From contig NZ_LFYT02000006.1 of assembly GCF_001270065.2 (NCBI RefSeq), positions 124,001 to 188,000 on the forward strand: 64,000 bases of DNA, given 5' to 3'. The first letter of the stretch is position 1. Every line of letters starts with the position of its first letter. Below, in pieces: positions 1 through 8,930 of the stretch. The notes under the pieces were generated by a model, which was given only the letters and a program-made list of their open reading frames with translations, did no database searches and was not told the DNA's origin. Made by a program: the position numbers and the translations under genes. The DNA comes from Limnohabitans planktonicus II-D5 (GTDB lineage: Bacteria; Pseudomonadota; Gammaproteobacteria; Burkholderiales; Burkholderiaceae_C).

Positions 1-98
1 GGGTCATTTGCATGGCACAAGGTCGGGTATTGGCACAAGGCAGTCCGACCGAAGTTCAAAGTCATCCGGCCGTCATTGCCGCTTATTTGGGAGCTTGA
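1..98 (+). CDS. livG: Liv-type ABC transporter ATP-binding protein, 3' end only
   Basis: Partial gene entering from the left edge; the reading frame starts at base 3 and ends with TGA at 96-98. The visible peptide ends in SHPAVIAAYLGA, the typical carboxyl end of LivG ATPases of branched-chain amino acid or aromatic acid importers. The next gene starts 2 bases after the stop and is the matching LivF ATPase, which supports the assignment. No catalytic motif lies inside the window, so the call rests on the tail and on position. Confidence 0.8.
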   Translation, partial: VICMAQGRVLAQGSPTEVQSHPAVIAAYLGA

Positions 99-100
99 GC

Positions 101-877
101 ATGAGTGCCTTGCTGGAAGTACGCAACCTGGAAACCTGGTACGGCCCCATTGCGGCCATGCAAGGGGTGAACCTGCAGGTTGAAAAAGGACAAATGGTCA
201 CGGTGCTGGGGGCCAATGGTGCGGGTAAAACCACCTTGCTCAACACCCTGGCCGGGGTGATCGACCCGTTCAAAGGCCAAGTCCTGCTGAACAACCAAAC
301 CATCCACGGTCTGGACGCTGATGAGGTGTGTCGACGGGGTTTGGTGCTGGTGCCCGAGGGTCGTCAAATTTACCCCTTCCTGAGTGTGCGGGAAAACCTC
401 AACATGGGGGCCTACACACGGCGCGATGCCGAGGGTATTCGCCAAGACCTGGAGCGGGTCTTTCAATGGTTTCCGCGTTTGCTGGAACGCGCGCAACAAC
501 ACGCTGGCTTGTTGTCCGGAGGCGAGCAGCAGATGCTGGCGATTGGCCGCGCCTACATGGCGCAACCGCAACTGCTGATGCTCGATGAGCCCTCGCTGGG
601 TCTGTCGCCTTTGCTGACCAAAGAAATCTTTCACATCATCAGCCGCATCCGCCAGGAAACGGGCACCGCGGTTTTGGTGGTGGAGCAAAACGCCGCCATT
701 GCACTGGCGCATGCGGACTATGGCTACATCATGGAACTGGGCCGCATCGTGGCGGCCGACAGCTGCGCTGTGCTGAGTCAAAAAGCCGATGTGCGCGAAG
801 CCTATCTGGGCGGCCACAGCACCCAAGGCATCAGCGGCACTTCGCAACGCTGGAAACGCCGCAAAACCTGGCGCTGA
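101..877 (+). CDS. livF: Liv-type ABC transporter ATP-binding protein LivF
   Basis: A cytoplasmic ATPase subunit (258 aa) that would power uptake of branched-chain amino acids or a related carboxylate. Walker A GANGAGKTT lies near residue 38, the signature LSGGEQQ near 138, and Walker B LLMLDEP follows. The ATG at 101 is chosen because it aligns with the LivF start MSALLEVRNL; an upstream in-frame extension to base 8 is only the livG tail read in another frame. The carboxyl end carries about 17 basic residues beyond the usual LivF length. It sits directly between livG and an acyl-CoA ligase, so the cargo is probably an acid activated to a CoA ester after entry; the exact substrate is unknown. 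Confidence 0.93.
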   Translation: MSALLEVRNLETWYGPIAAMQGVNLQVEKGQMVTVLGANGAGKTTLLNTLAGVIDPFKGQVLLNNQTIHGLDADEVCRRGLVLVPEGRQIYPFLSVRENLNMGAYTRRDAEGIRQDLERVFQWFPRLLERAQQHAGLLSGGEQQMLAIGRAYMAQPQLLMLDEPSLGLSPLLTKEIFHIISRIRQETGTAVLVVEQNAAIALAHADYGYIMELGRIVAADSCAVLSQKADVREAYLGGHSTQGISGTSQRWKRRKTWR

Positions 878-888
878 TACCGCACACC

Positions 889-2736
889 ATGAACACCGCA
901 GACACCATGAACGCTCCCACCGCCATCTCTTTTCTGGGCGAAGACACGCCCGCCAAAGTCTTTCGCCAGCGCTGCCGCACCTGGGCCGATCAACCGGCCT
1001 TGCGCTACAAGCAAAGGGGCCTGTGGCAAAGCACCACATGGGCCGAATATTTTGCCCGCGCACGGGCAACCGGCCTGGCCATGCAAGCGCTGGGGCTTGA
1101 ACGTGGTCAAGTGGTTTGCGTGCTGGCCGAAAACCGACCCGAATGGCTCTATGTCGACATGGGTGCCCAATGCATGGGCCTGGTCGGCAATGGCGTCTAC
1201 CCCACCTCTTCCGCAGGTCAACTGCAACACATCCTGATGGACTCGGGCAGCCGAATGCTGTTTGTTGAAAACCAGGAACAACTCGACAAGGCTTTGGAGA
1301 TTCGCGCCCAATGCCCGCAGCTGCAGCGCATTGTGGTCATGGACCGTGAAGGCCTGCGCGGCTTTGCCGATCCGGATGTGGAATTTTTTGATGAATTCCT
1401 GGCACGCGGCATGGCCTTGGCCGATACCCGTCAAGCCCTTTTTGAGGCCTCGATCGACAGCACCCAAGCCGAAGACCTGGCTTTTTTGGTCTACACCTCG
1501 GGCACCACCGGGGCACCCAAGGGGGCCATGACCCTGAACCGCAACCTGGTCTTTCAACTGAGCCTGGCCACCGACTACCTGGACATCCAGCCGGGTGACA
1601 AATCCGTGTCCTTTCTCCCGCTTTGCCACATCGCCGAGCGCATGTCTTCGGTCTACAACCCCTTGGCCTTGGGGCTGGTGGTCCACTTTCCGGAAAACTC
1701 GGGCACGGTGTTCAACGACATGCGTGAAGTGGCCCCGCATCTGGTGTTTGCACCGCCCCGCTTTTGGGAAAAAATGTATTCCCAAATCGACTTGTTCATG
1801 CGCGACGCCATCGCCCCGGCCCGCTGGGCTTACCAGACCACACGCGCCATGGGCGCGGCCAGGGTCGAAGCCCAGCTGCAGGGCCAAGCCATCAGCCCAC
1901 CGAGTCTTTTGCTCAGGGCCATGCAGTGGCTGACCTTGCGCAATGTCCGGATTTTTTTGGGTCTGCAAAACGTCAAAAGTGCACTCACCGGTGCCGCGCC
2001 TGTCCCACCGGATTTGATCCGCTGGTATTTGGGCTGCGGCATCGAACTGCGCGAAGCCTTCGGCATGACGGAAACCACCGGCTTTTGCACCGCCACGCCC
2101 AAAGGCGGCATTCGTTTGGGCTGGGCGGGCGTCAAGGCTGCGGGCACCGAGCTTCGAATCGGCAAAGACAACGAGGTGTTGGTGCGTGGCCCCAACGTGT
2201 TCGGCGGTTACTGGAACCTGCCCGACAAAACCCGCGAAAGTCTGGACGAGGAGGGCTGGCTGCACACCGGCGACTGCGGCGAAATCAATGCCGAGGGCTA
2301 CCTGGCCATTCGCGACCGCATCAAGGACATTTTGATCACCTCGGGCGGCAAGAACATCACCCCCAGCCACATCGAAAGCCTGCTCAAGTTCAGCCCCTAC
2401 ATCACCGATGCCGTGATCATTGGCGATGGCCGCAAATACCTCACTTGCCTGGTCATGATCGACCAGGAACATGTGGCCCGTTATGCCCAAGAGCACCAAG
2501 TTCCCTACACCGATTTTGGCAGCCTGACGCGGGCCCCCGAAGTGGTCGCCCTGATCCACAGCGAAATCGAACGCATCAACCCGCAACTGGCACGGGTCGA
2601 GCAAATCAAGTCTTTCAAAATCATCTCGGAACTGCTCACCGCCGAAGACGAAGAGCTCACCCCCACCATGAAACTCAAACGCAAAGTCATTGCCAGCAAA
2701 TATGCGGCTTTGATTGACAGCATGTACCCCAACTGA
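889..2736 (+). CDS. AMP-dependent acyl-CoA synthetase/ligase
   Basis: A 615-aa adenylate-forming enzyme that would couple a carboxylic acid to CoA with ATP. The phosphate-binding motif YTSGTTGAPKG is near residue 200, followed by the REAFGMTETTG motif, HTGDCGEI, and RDRIKDILITSGGKNI with the hinge and lysine region. Length and motifs resemble the FACL/LACS-type ligases found with Liv transporters in Burkholderiales. It lies 11 bp after livF and about 70 bp before a LivK receptor, so uptake and CoA activation of the same acid are likely coupled. Whether the acid is long-chain or aromatic cannot be told from sequence. A second ATG at residue 7 could be the true start. Confidence 0.92.
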   Translation: MNTADTMNAPTAISFLGEDTPAKVFRQRCRTWADQPALRYKQRGLWQSTTWAEYFARARATGLAMQALGLERGQVVCVLAENRPEWLYVDMGAQCMGLVGNGVYPTSSAGQLQHILMDSGSRMLFVENQEQLDKALEIRAQCPQLQRIVVMDREGLRGFADPDVEFFDEFLARGMALADTRQALFEASIDSTQAEDLAFLVYTSGTTGAPKGAMTLNRNLVFQLSLATDYLDIQPGDKSVSFLPLCHIAERMSSVYNPLALGLVVHFPENSGTVFNDMREVAPHLVFAPPRFWEKMYSQIDLFMRDAIAPARWAYQTTRAMGAARVEAQLQGQAISPPSLLLRAMQWLTLRNVRIFLGLQNVKSALTGAAPVPPDLIRWYLGCGIELREAFGMTETTGFCTATPKGGIRLGWAGVKAAGTELRIGKDNEVLVRGPNVFGGYWNLPDKTRESLDEEGWLHTGDCGEINAEGYLAIRDRIKDILITSGGKNITPSHIESLLKFSPYITDAVIIGDGRKYLTCLVMIDQEHVARYAQEHQVPYTDFGSLTRAPEVVALIHSEIERINPQLARVEQIKSFKIISELLTAEDEELTPTMKLKRKVIASKYAALIDSMYPN

Positions 2737-2809
2737 GGTGGCCGCTCAGGGTAAGCACGCATGCGTAAACCAGGCCTGAAGACTATCTTTTAACCACCAG
2801 GAGACAACC

Positions 2810-3982
2810 ATGAAATTGAACCGAAGACTTCTCATACTCGCCACCACCGGCATGCTGGCCAGCGGTGTGCAAGCCCAAACCACCCAAGGGGTGAGTGACA
2901 ACGAAATCGTGATTGGCACCCACATCGACCTGTCCGGCCCAGCCGCCCCCGGCATGCCCATGCTGCGCAACGGCATGCAGATGCGCATTGACGAACTCAA
3001 CGCCGCAGGTGGGGTTAACGGCCGCAAGATCAAACTCATTGTGGAAGACAACGGCAGCCAGCCCCAACTGGCGGTGCGAGCCGTGCAAAAGCTGATCAAA
3101 AGCGACAACGTTTTTGCCATCATCAACCCCTTTGGCTCCGGCCCCAATGCAGCCACAGTCAAACTCGCCAACGACGCAGGCGTCATGGTCTTTGCGCCTT
3201 GGGGTGCATCGGGCATCATTCAAAAGGTCAGTGGCAACAGCCCTTTGCTGTTCACCACCGTGATGAACTACGACACCACCACCGCCACGGCACTGAGCTG
3301 GGCCGTGAACAACTGGAAAACCCAAAAAGTCGGCGTGATCTACCAGGAAGGCCCGTTTGGTGATCTGGTCCGAGGTGGCATCACCCAAGCGCTCAAGGGT
3401 GGCGGTTTCACTGTGGCGGCAGAAGCGGCCTACAAAGTGGGTGACATCGATTTTTCATCCCAAGTGGCCAAGATGAAGGCGGCCAACGTCGACCTGATCG
3501 TGGCCGGCACCGTGGTGCGTGAAACCCTGGGCGTCATGAGCGAAGTGAAAAAGCTCAACTGGTCGCAAGTCAAGGTCTTGACCACCATTCCAGGTCGCTC
3601 CAGCATCGTCGCCCGATTGGGCAAGGACAGCGTGGAAGGCCTGTATGGCATCGGTGGCTGGAAACTCCACGAAGCCGACAGCAGTGATCCGGTGGCCAAG
3701 AAATTCATGGCCGACTTCAAAGCCAAGTTCAACATGGACGCCGACGAGAACGCAGCCAATGCTTACTCCTACACCTCCTGGTTCATTGCGGGCCTGCAAG
3801 CCGCCGGTCGCAATCTGACATCGGCAGGTTTGGCCAAAGCCATGCCCGCTGTGGCCCACCAGGACTTCACCACCTTCACGCGCCAAAGCTTCACCAACAA
3901 CCACGTCGGGCCGGAGATGGTCTCCATTGACCAGATCAAAGGCGGCAAGTGGGTTCAAGTGGCAGCACCCGGCAGTAAATAA
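2810..3982 (+). CDS. livK: ABC transporter substrate-binding protein (LivK/peripla_BP_6 family)
   Basis: A 390-aa periplasmic receptor. The first 22 residues (MKLNRRLLILATTGMLASGV...) form a signal peptide ending in QAQ, and the mature protein opens with the Liv-type block DNEIVIGTHIDLSGPAAPG. It is the receptor for the preceding transporter genes and closes that operon; a strong hairpin follows. A Shine-Dalgarno GGAG lies just before the ATG. The ligand is unknown, but the neighbouring CoA ligase suggests an organic acid rather than an amino acid. Confidence 0.92.
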   Translation: MKLNRRLLILATTGMLASGVQAQTTQGVSDNEIVIGTHIDLSGPAAPGMPMLRNGMQMRIDELNAAGGVNGRKIKLIVEDNGSQPQLAVRAVQKLIKSDNVFAIINPFGSGPNAATVKLANDAGVMVFAPWGASGIIQKVSGNSPLLFTTVMNYDTTTATALSWAVNNWKTQKVGVIYQEGPFGDLVRGGITQALKGGGFTVAAEAAYKVGDIDFSSQVAKMKAANVDLIVAGTVVRETLGVMSEVKKLNWSQVKVLTTIPGRSSIVARLGKDSVEGLYGIGGWKLHEADSSDPVAKKFMADFKAKFNMDADENAANAYSYTSWFIAGLQAAGRNLTSAGLAKAMPAVAHQDFTTFTRQSFTNNHVGPEMVSIDQIKGGKWVQVAAPGSK

Positions 3983-3988
3983 TGCACT

Positions 3989-4022
3989 CAACAGGGGGCG
4001 CTCTCGGGCGGACCCCCTGTTG
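3989..4022 (+). terminator. Hairpin downstream of the Liv operon
   Basis: A perfect 10-bp inverted repeat, CAACAGGGGG and CCCCCTGTTG, starts 7 bases after the receptor stop codon. There is no T tract after it, so it may act as an mRNA 3' end stabiliser or a weak or factor-dependent terminator. Confidence 0.6.
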
Positions 4023-4045
4023 ATACGGCTACAATCTCACCCCAA

Positions 4046-4133
4046 GGAAGCGTGGCAGAGTGGTCGATTGCACCGGTCTTGAAAACCGGCGACTTGAAAA
4101 GGTCCGTGAGTTCGAATCTCACCGCTTCCGCCA
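4046..4133 (+). tRNA. tRNA-Ser (anticodon TGA)
   Basis: The acceptor arms GGAAGCG and CGCTTCC pair, and CCA is encoded. The anticodon stem CCGGT/ACCGG encloses the loop CTTGAAA, giving anticodon TGA. A long variable arm as expected for class II tRNA-Ser and the T-arm GTTCGAATC are present. A TACAAT box at 4030-4035 is a plausible -10. Confidence 0.97.
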
Positions 4134-4171
4134 AATGGCCGCTCTAGTTCAGCCCTCGATCACCGATATTC

Positions 4172-4193
4172 AGCGCCCTCGTGGCGCTTTTTT
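4172..4193 (+). terminator. Rho-independent terminator after tRNA-Ser
   Basis: Stem AGCGCC / GGCGCT with a 5-base loop is followed by a run of T. It lies 39 bases after the tRNA CCA end and upstream of the next gene, which argues against any coding start before it. Confidence 0.85.
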
Positions 4194-4327
4194 CATGGCC
4201 ATGTGTTTATTCCCCGCACCCCTGCGGTAAAGGGGTGGGAAGTTACACTGGAATTTCATTCGCCAGGGGACTGATGACCCCTTGCCAACAAAAATCCTGC
4301 CTAACCATTCACCGTCCATCATTTCCA

Positions 4328-5896
4328 ATGACCGAGAAAACAAAGTCCTGGTTGACCATCGCTTGCATCTGGTTGCTGCTGCTGGTCTTGGCGCTCATCA
4401 GACCTTTATCGCTGCCCGATGAAGGCCGTTATGCCGACATAGGGCGCTGGATGTTCATCTCAGATGATTGGCTGGTGCCCAGGCTCAATGGCATTCCTTT
4501 CTTTCACAAGCCACCCCTGCTTTACTGGTTACAAGCCGAGGTATTTCACTTGGCAGGCGTGCATGTATGGACGGCCCGCCTGGTGACGGCTGTGCATGCA
4601 CTGATCATGTTGACGGGGGTGTATCTGGGCGTGCGGCGCATTCTTGGCGAGATCACAGCCCGGAAGGTGAGTCTGGTGCTGGGTACGAGTGTGGGATATT
4701 TGGTGGGCGGCCAATACATCAACCATGATTTTTTGGTGGCCACGTGGATCACTGTCGCCATCGGCTTGTTTGCCGTCGCGATGAAAGATGACGATAAACC
4801 CGATGTATTTTGGGCTCGACTCGGATTTTTAGCATGTGGCCTGGGTGTGCTGAGCAAGGGGCTGATTGGGATCGTACTTCCCGGCATGGTGATGCTGACC
4901 TGGGTGATTTTGATGGGCAAAACGCGACAGCTTATTCACTTTCCGTGGCTCAGTGGTTTGTTGATTTGTGGGCTGACAACTCTGCCCTGGATGCTGCAAG
5001 TCGAGGCACAGTTTTCAGGATTTTTAGACTATTTCATCATCGGACATCACTTTTCCCGTTTCAGTGGGTCACAGTTCAACAATCATCAGGATTGGTGGTT
5101 TTACCCGGGCGTCATTGGGATTTTCATGTTCCCCTGGGTGCTTTTCATTGCCTGGCGTGTTGCTCAACAAATTTTCAAAGGCAAGGTTTTGCGCGGTGGC
5201 CTTGCAGCTTTGAGGCTCAATCCCTGGACGTCTTTGCCCTGGATTTGGTTGGGCGTGATCTTGCTCTTTTTCTCGCTGCCCAACTCCAAATTGATCGGCT
5301 ACATCCTGCCCGTGATTCCGGCGGTTGCCATCCTCGCCGTTCAGAACTGGGACGCATTGATGGGGCACAAAAAATCAGCCAACGCCTGGTTTTGGGGGGT
5401 ATGTGGTTTCAGCTTGGCTTTGGCCACCGGGGCCAATTTTCTGGCACGCTACAACAGCATGAAAGATCACAGCCAAGATGTCGCACAAACACTCACATGT
5501 CTGTCGAATCCCGAAGACAAAGTTTATGTATTTGGAGAATACCCCTTTGATTTACCCTTTCTGGCCCAACGATCTCAAGCGCTGATCGTCATTGAAAACT
5601 GGGACGAAGTACGCAAAAACTCTGGGGACAATTGGCGAAGGGTTTTTTTTGAAGGGGCTGATTTTGACCACACAGCTGGACAGGTGCTGCAATCGCCTGA
5701 AGTCCTGAAACAGTCATCGCCAGAAGTGCGTTGGCTAGTGACGCCTGCACAGCTTTCCCACCCCAACATGAAAGATGGCTGGCAAGTGGCTTTCAAGGGC
5801 CACGCTTGGTGGCTGTGGCGCTCAGGTCCTGCTTTGGCACAGATCACCACGCCTGAAGCCCAACGCTGCGGACTCACCAGCGACATCAAACCATGA
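4328..5896 (+). CDS. Glycosyltransferase family 39 (ArnT-like) membrane protein
   Basis: A 522-aa polytopic inner-membrane protein of the GT-C fold. Near the amino end, after the first membrane segment, is the acidic loop PDEGRYADIGRWM typical of ArnT/PMT enzymes, which transfer a sugar from an undecaprenyl phosphate carrier to lipid A or another periplasmic acceptor. About a dozen hydrophobic segments follow, then a soluble carboxyl domain. The start MTEKTKSW is chosen because upstream in-frame ATGs overlap the tRNA terminator. The following gene is lptF, so a role in lipopolysaccharide decoration before export is plausible. The donor sugar and acceptor are not known. Confidence 0.85.
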   Translation: MTEKTKSWLTIACIWLLLLVLALIRPLSLPDEGRYADIGRWMFISDDWLVPRLNGIPFFHKPPLLYWLQAEVFHLAGVHVWTARLVTAVHALIMLTGVYLGVRRILGEITARKVSLVLGTSVGYLVGGQYINHDFLVATWITVAIGLFAVAMKDDDKPDVFWARLGFLACGLGVLSKGLIGIVLPGMVMLTWVILMGKTRQLIHFPWLSGLLICGLTTLPWMLQVEAQFSGFLDYFIIGHHFSRFSGSQFNNHQDWWFYPGVIGIFMFPWVLFIAWRVAQQIFKGKVLRGGLAALRLNPWTSLPWIWLGVILLFFSLPNSKLIGYILPVIPAVAILAVQNWDALMGHKKSANAWFWGVCGFSLALATGANFLARYNSMKDHSQDVAQTLTCLSNPEDKVYVFGEYPFDLPFLAQRSQALIVIENWDEVRKNSGDNWRRVFFEGADFDHTAGQVLQSPEVLKQSSPEVRWLVTPAQLSHPNMKDGWQVAFKGHAWWLWRSGPALAQITTPEAQRCGLTSDIKP

Positions 5897-5929
5897 TCAT
5901 TGCAACTGCTTTGATTTGATCGATTCACC

Positions 5930-7030
5930 ATGGTGTTGCAATCTTCCCTCCGCAAGGATTTAGCCCAGTCCTTTGTGACAACCTTGGTGGTCCTGCTGAC
6001 CGTGGTCATGACCAATATGCTCATTCAGACCTTGGGCCAGGCCAGCCGAGGCAGCATCAACCCTTCCGATGTGTTGTTGGTCATGGGCTTCACAGCTTTG
6101 GGTTATTCCGCCACTTTGCTGACCTTGAGTTTGTTCCTCTCGGTGGTTTCCACACTCTCGCGCATGTACAGCGACAGTGAGATGGTGATCTGGTTTTGCA
6201 GTGGGCGCAGTCTGTTTTCTTTCGTCGGCCCCATTTTTCGATTTGCCTGGCCCATCTTGGTGGCCATATTTTTTTCCGCCTTGGTGGTTTGGCCATGGAG
6301 TAACCAAAAAATACAGGAGCTCAAAGACCGTTTTGAATCCAGAAGCGATGTCGAGCGTGTGGCTCCGGGCAAATTTCAGGAGTTCTCGGGTGGCAAAAGT
6401 GTTTTTTTCATTGACAAGGAAACTTCGGGAAGCATGTCCGGCACCAACGTCTTTGTATCGACAAGCGATGGGGATATGCAAACCATCACAACCGCACAAC
6501 AAGGATTTGTCGACAACATCAAAAATGAGCGTTTTCTGAAACTGAAAAACGGTCAACAGATCTCCCTCAATACGGTGACCCAGGAAACCCGAATCACCAC
6601 CTTTGAAAACTATCAATTGTTGATCGAAGAGCATGCAGTTGCCGCCTCAGGAGCGCGTGCCAACCATATGGTTCCCAGCCTGGACTTGATTCAGAAACCC
6701 GACCCCTCACGCATGGGTGAGATTTTCTGGCGCTTAGGTCAGGGATTTTGCGCACTGAATCTGGTTTTCCTGGCTTTGGCATTGGCAGCCGTCAATCCGA
6801 GAGCAGCCAAAAGTTATCATTTGATGAAAGCCATTTTGACTTTCGTGATTTACTACAACATGATCAATTTCGGTCAGCGCTGGATTGCCGAAGGACGCAT
6901 GCCATTGGCTTTGCTGGTCATTTATCTGCACGGCGCTGCAGCTTTGATTGCTGCATTGTGGATCATGCGCCGACAAACCAATTGGACATTGCGGCTATGG
7001 CTTTTCCGGCGACGCCACGGGCATGCCTGA
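5930..7030 (+). CDS. lptF: LPS export ABC transporter permease LptF
   Basis: A 366-aa YjgP/YjgQ-family permease that, with LptG and LptB, extracts lipopolysaccharide from the inner membrane. It has paired amino-terminal membrane segments, a periplasmic domain (about residues 125-250) and carboxyl membrane segments, with conserved LSRMYSDSEM and MVIW in the coupling region. It starts 33 bp after the glycosyltransferase. The usual partner lptG is not next to it: downstream is a regulator and then reverse-strand hemW. Confidence 0.92.
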   Translation: MVLQSSLRKDLAQSFVTTLVVLLTVVMTNMLIQTLGQASRGSINPSDVLLVMGFTALGYSATLLTLSLFLSVVSTLSRMYSDSEMVIWFCSGRSLFSFVGPIFRFAWPILVAIFFSALVVWPWSNQKIQELKDRFESRSDVERVAPGKFQEFSGGKSVFFIDKETSGSMSGTNVFVSTSDGDMQTITTAQQGFVDNIKNERFLKLKNGQQISLNTVTQETRITTFENYQLLIEEHAVAASGARANHMVPSLDLIQKPDPSRMGEIFWRLGQGFCALNLVFLALALAAVNPRAAKSYHLMKAILTFVIYYNMINFGQRWIAEGRMPLALLVIYLHGAAALIAALWIMRRQTNWTLRLWLFRRRHGHA

Positions 7031-7094
7031 AGTTCCAGCATTCAGCCATTGGCAACACATTCATAATTCACGATTTTATAGACTCATTTTTGTA

Positions 7095-7106
7095 ATTAAG
7101 CTTAAT
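7095..7106. promoter_or_regulatory. Perfect palindrome ATTAAGCTTAAT
   Basis: A 12-bp perfect palindrome in the AT-rich leader of the winged-helix regulator gene, 36 bp before its ATG. It may be part of the promoter or an operator; no factor can be assigned. Confidence 0.4.
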
Positions 7107-7117
7107 CTGGCATTTCA

Positions 7118-7138
7118 ATTTGATTGATAAAATCAAAT
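7118..7138. promoter_or_regulatory. Inverted repeat ATTTGATT-N5-AATCAAAT before regulator gene
   Basis: Perfect 8-bp half-sites separated by GATAA end only 4 bases before the ATG at 7143, occupying the place where a Shine-Dalgarno sequence would be. This is a good candidate for autoregulatory binding by the winged-helix protein encoded immediately downstream. Confidence 0.5.
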
Positions 7139-7142
7139 CACT

Positions 7143-7511
7143 ATGGATAAAAACACCAGCCCGTTTGCCACGGCTTATCTGCAATTCCTGCAATTGACAC
7201 GGGTCGTTAAAGCTTTGCCAGAGGGCATGGAAATGGATGCGAATGAATCTGTACTTTTGCAAGCTGTGGCGCTGAGATGGTATGAAAATCAGCCCATGAC
7301 CGTGCGCGAAGCCATTGGTCTGGCTGATTTAGGCTCGCCAGCCACCTTGCACAAACGCATCACGCGTCTGCGCGAAAAAGAAATGCTCAGCACCCTCAAT
7401 ATCGACGGTGACCGCCGCGCCAAATACCTGACGCCCACACCACGGACCATTGAGTATTTCAGCCATCTGGGTCAGTCCATGCAGCAGGTGCATCAAACCC
7501 CGGCTGCATGA
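7143..7511 (+). CDS. Winged-helix (MarR-like) transcriptional regulator
   Basis: A 122-aa predicted DNA-binding protein. The segment from about residue 55 to 100 (TVREAIGLADLGSPATLHKR, then a basic wing with DGDRRAKYLTPT) has the helix-turn-helix plus wing pattern of MarR-type regulators. It is shorter than typical MarR proteins (about 140 aa). No obvious Shine-Dalgarno precedes the ATG because an inverted repeat occupies that position, so translation may be leaderless or controlled by the protein itself. Target genes are unknown; lptF is upstream and hemW is convergent. Confidence 0.75.
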   Translation: MDKNTSPFATAYLQFLQLTRVVKALPEGMEMDANESVLLQAVALRWYENQPMTVREAIGLADLGSPATLHKRITRLREKEMLSTLNIDGDRRAKYLTPTPRTIEYFSHLGQSMQQVHQTPAA

Positions 7512-7718
7512 CCACGGCAATTCAGGAAGCCTTGCAAACTGAGGTGCTGGCTGGGTCAGTGCTGTTTTTTCTGGGTGATGCTGCACCCCACTCACGTCAA
7601 TTGGTGTTTTGATGTGTCGACGATGTTTGTGGGCGATGTAGCAGGCGCACTCTTGATGCTTTTTGCATGGAGGTTACTGCTCTCATTTCTCAAGCGCTGA
7701 CAAGTTGGGCTGCAGCTT

Positions 7719-8927
7719 TCAGGCTGCATCACTCAAGAAAAGGGCTTGAAGATCAGACAGAAAATCAAAGCCCCGCACGGTGGGCCAGACACGGATCAGG
7801 TCTCTCTGAATCAAACCCAGGCGTTCGGCTTCCTGCAAGCCTTTTTGAATGCTGGTCACGGCCAGCCCTGTGCGCTCGGCGAAATCCGTCAATGCAAAAC
7901 CCTCGCGCAAACGCAGGGCGTTGAGCATGTATTCAAAGGGCAAATCCTGGCGTGAGACCTCGGTGTTTTGCGTGACCGGCTCGCCTTTCATGGCCTGCTG
8001 CATGTACAGCTGTGGCTCACGAAAGCGCACTTGCCGCACCAAACGGTGCGCAAAGCTGAGCTTGCTGTGCGCCCCAGCGCCAATGCCCAGGTAATCCCCA
8101 TACTGCCAGTAGTTCAGGTTGTGCGCACAGGCGTGGCCAGGTTGGGCGTAGGCCGAGACCTCATAACGCGACAAGCCACGCGATGCCGTCAGTTCGGTGA
8201 TGCGGTCCATCATCTCGTAGGCCAGATCGTCCTCGGGCAGCGCCGGTGGAAACTTGGCAAACACCGTGTTGGGCTCGATCGTCAAGTGGTAAATGGAGAT
8301 GTGCGGGGGCGCAAAAGCCAGCGCGGTCTGAATATCCTCGCTCAAGTCTTCCAGCGTCTGGCCAGGCAAGGCATACATGAGGTCCAGGTTGAAGGTGTCA
8401 AACACCTGCGCCGCCTCGGTCACGGCAGCCAGCGCCTGATCACGGTCATGCACACGGCCCAATGATTTCAGGTGCGCGTTGTTGAAACTCTGCACCCCAA
8501 TAGACAAACGGGTGATGCCGGCCTGGCGAAATGCCTTGAAACGGTCTTTCTCAAACGTGCCCGGATTGGCCTCCAGGGTGATTTCGGCATCGGGTGCCAG
8601 GCGCACACGGGCACGAATGCCGCCCATCAGCTGGTCAATGGCTTCGGGCGTAAACAGGCTGGGTGTGCCGCCGCCCAAAAACACGGTCTGAATGCTGCGC
8701 CCCCAGATCAGGGGCAGGCTCGCCTCCAGATCGGCCAACAAGGCATCGATGTATTGGCTTTGCATCGACCGGTCATCGCCTGCGCGCCACTCATGCGAGT
8801 TGAAGTCGCAATAGGGGCACTTTTTGATGCACCAAGGCAAATGCACATACAGCGACAACGGTGGCAGCGCTTTGAGCTGCAGCATGCCTGGGCGCATGGC
8901 GTGAACCGGATCAAGCGGGTGACTCAT
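7719..8927 (-). CDS. hemW: Radical SAM heme chaperone HemW
   Basis: A 402-aa cytoplasmic protein of the HemW (formerly HemN-like) family, which binds heme and delivers it to respiratory enzymes. The [4Fe-4S]/SAM motif CIKKCPYCDF (CxxxCxxC) sits near residues 32-41, followed by the glycine-rich FLGGGTPSLF. It lacks the extra amino-terminal features of true coproporphyrinogen oxidase HemN. It lies 3 bp downstream of rdgB and in the same transcription unit as rph, a common betaproteobacterial arrangement. Confidence 0.93.
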   Translation of the reverse strand: MSHPLDPVHAMRPGMLQLKALPPLSLYVHLPWCIKKCPYCDFNSHEWRAGDDRSMQSQYIDALLADLEASLPLIWGRSIQTVFLGGGTPSLFTPEAIDQLMGGIRARVRLAPDAEITLEANPGTFEKDRFKAFRQAGITRLSIGVQSFNNAHLKSLGRVHDRDQALAAVTEAAQVFDTFNLDLMYALPGQTLEDLSEDIQTALAFAPPHISIYHLTIEPNTVFAKFPPALPEDDLAYEMMDRITELTASRGLSRYEVSAYAQPGHACAHNLNYWQYGDYLGIGAGAHSKLSFAHRLVRQVRFREPQLYMQQAMKGEPVTQNTEVSRQDLPFEYMLNALRLREGFALTDFAERTGLAVTSIQKGLQEAERLGLIQRDLIRVWPTVRGFDFLSDLQALFLSDAA

Positions 8928-8930
8928 GCG

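Noticed and set aside
802..2604. 600-codon minus-strand frame
   Set aside because: Antisense shadow of the acyl-CoA ligase gene, which has all adenylation motifs.
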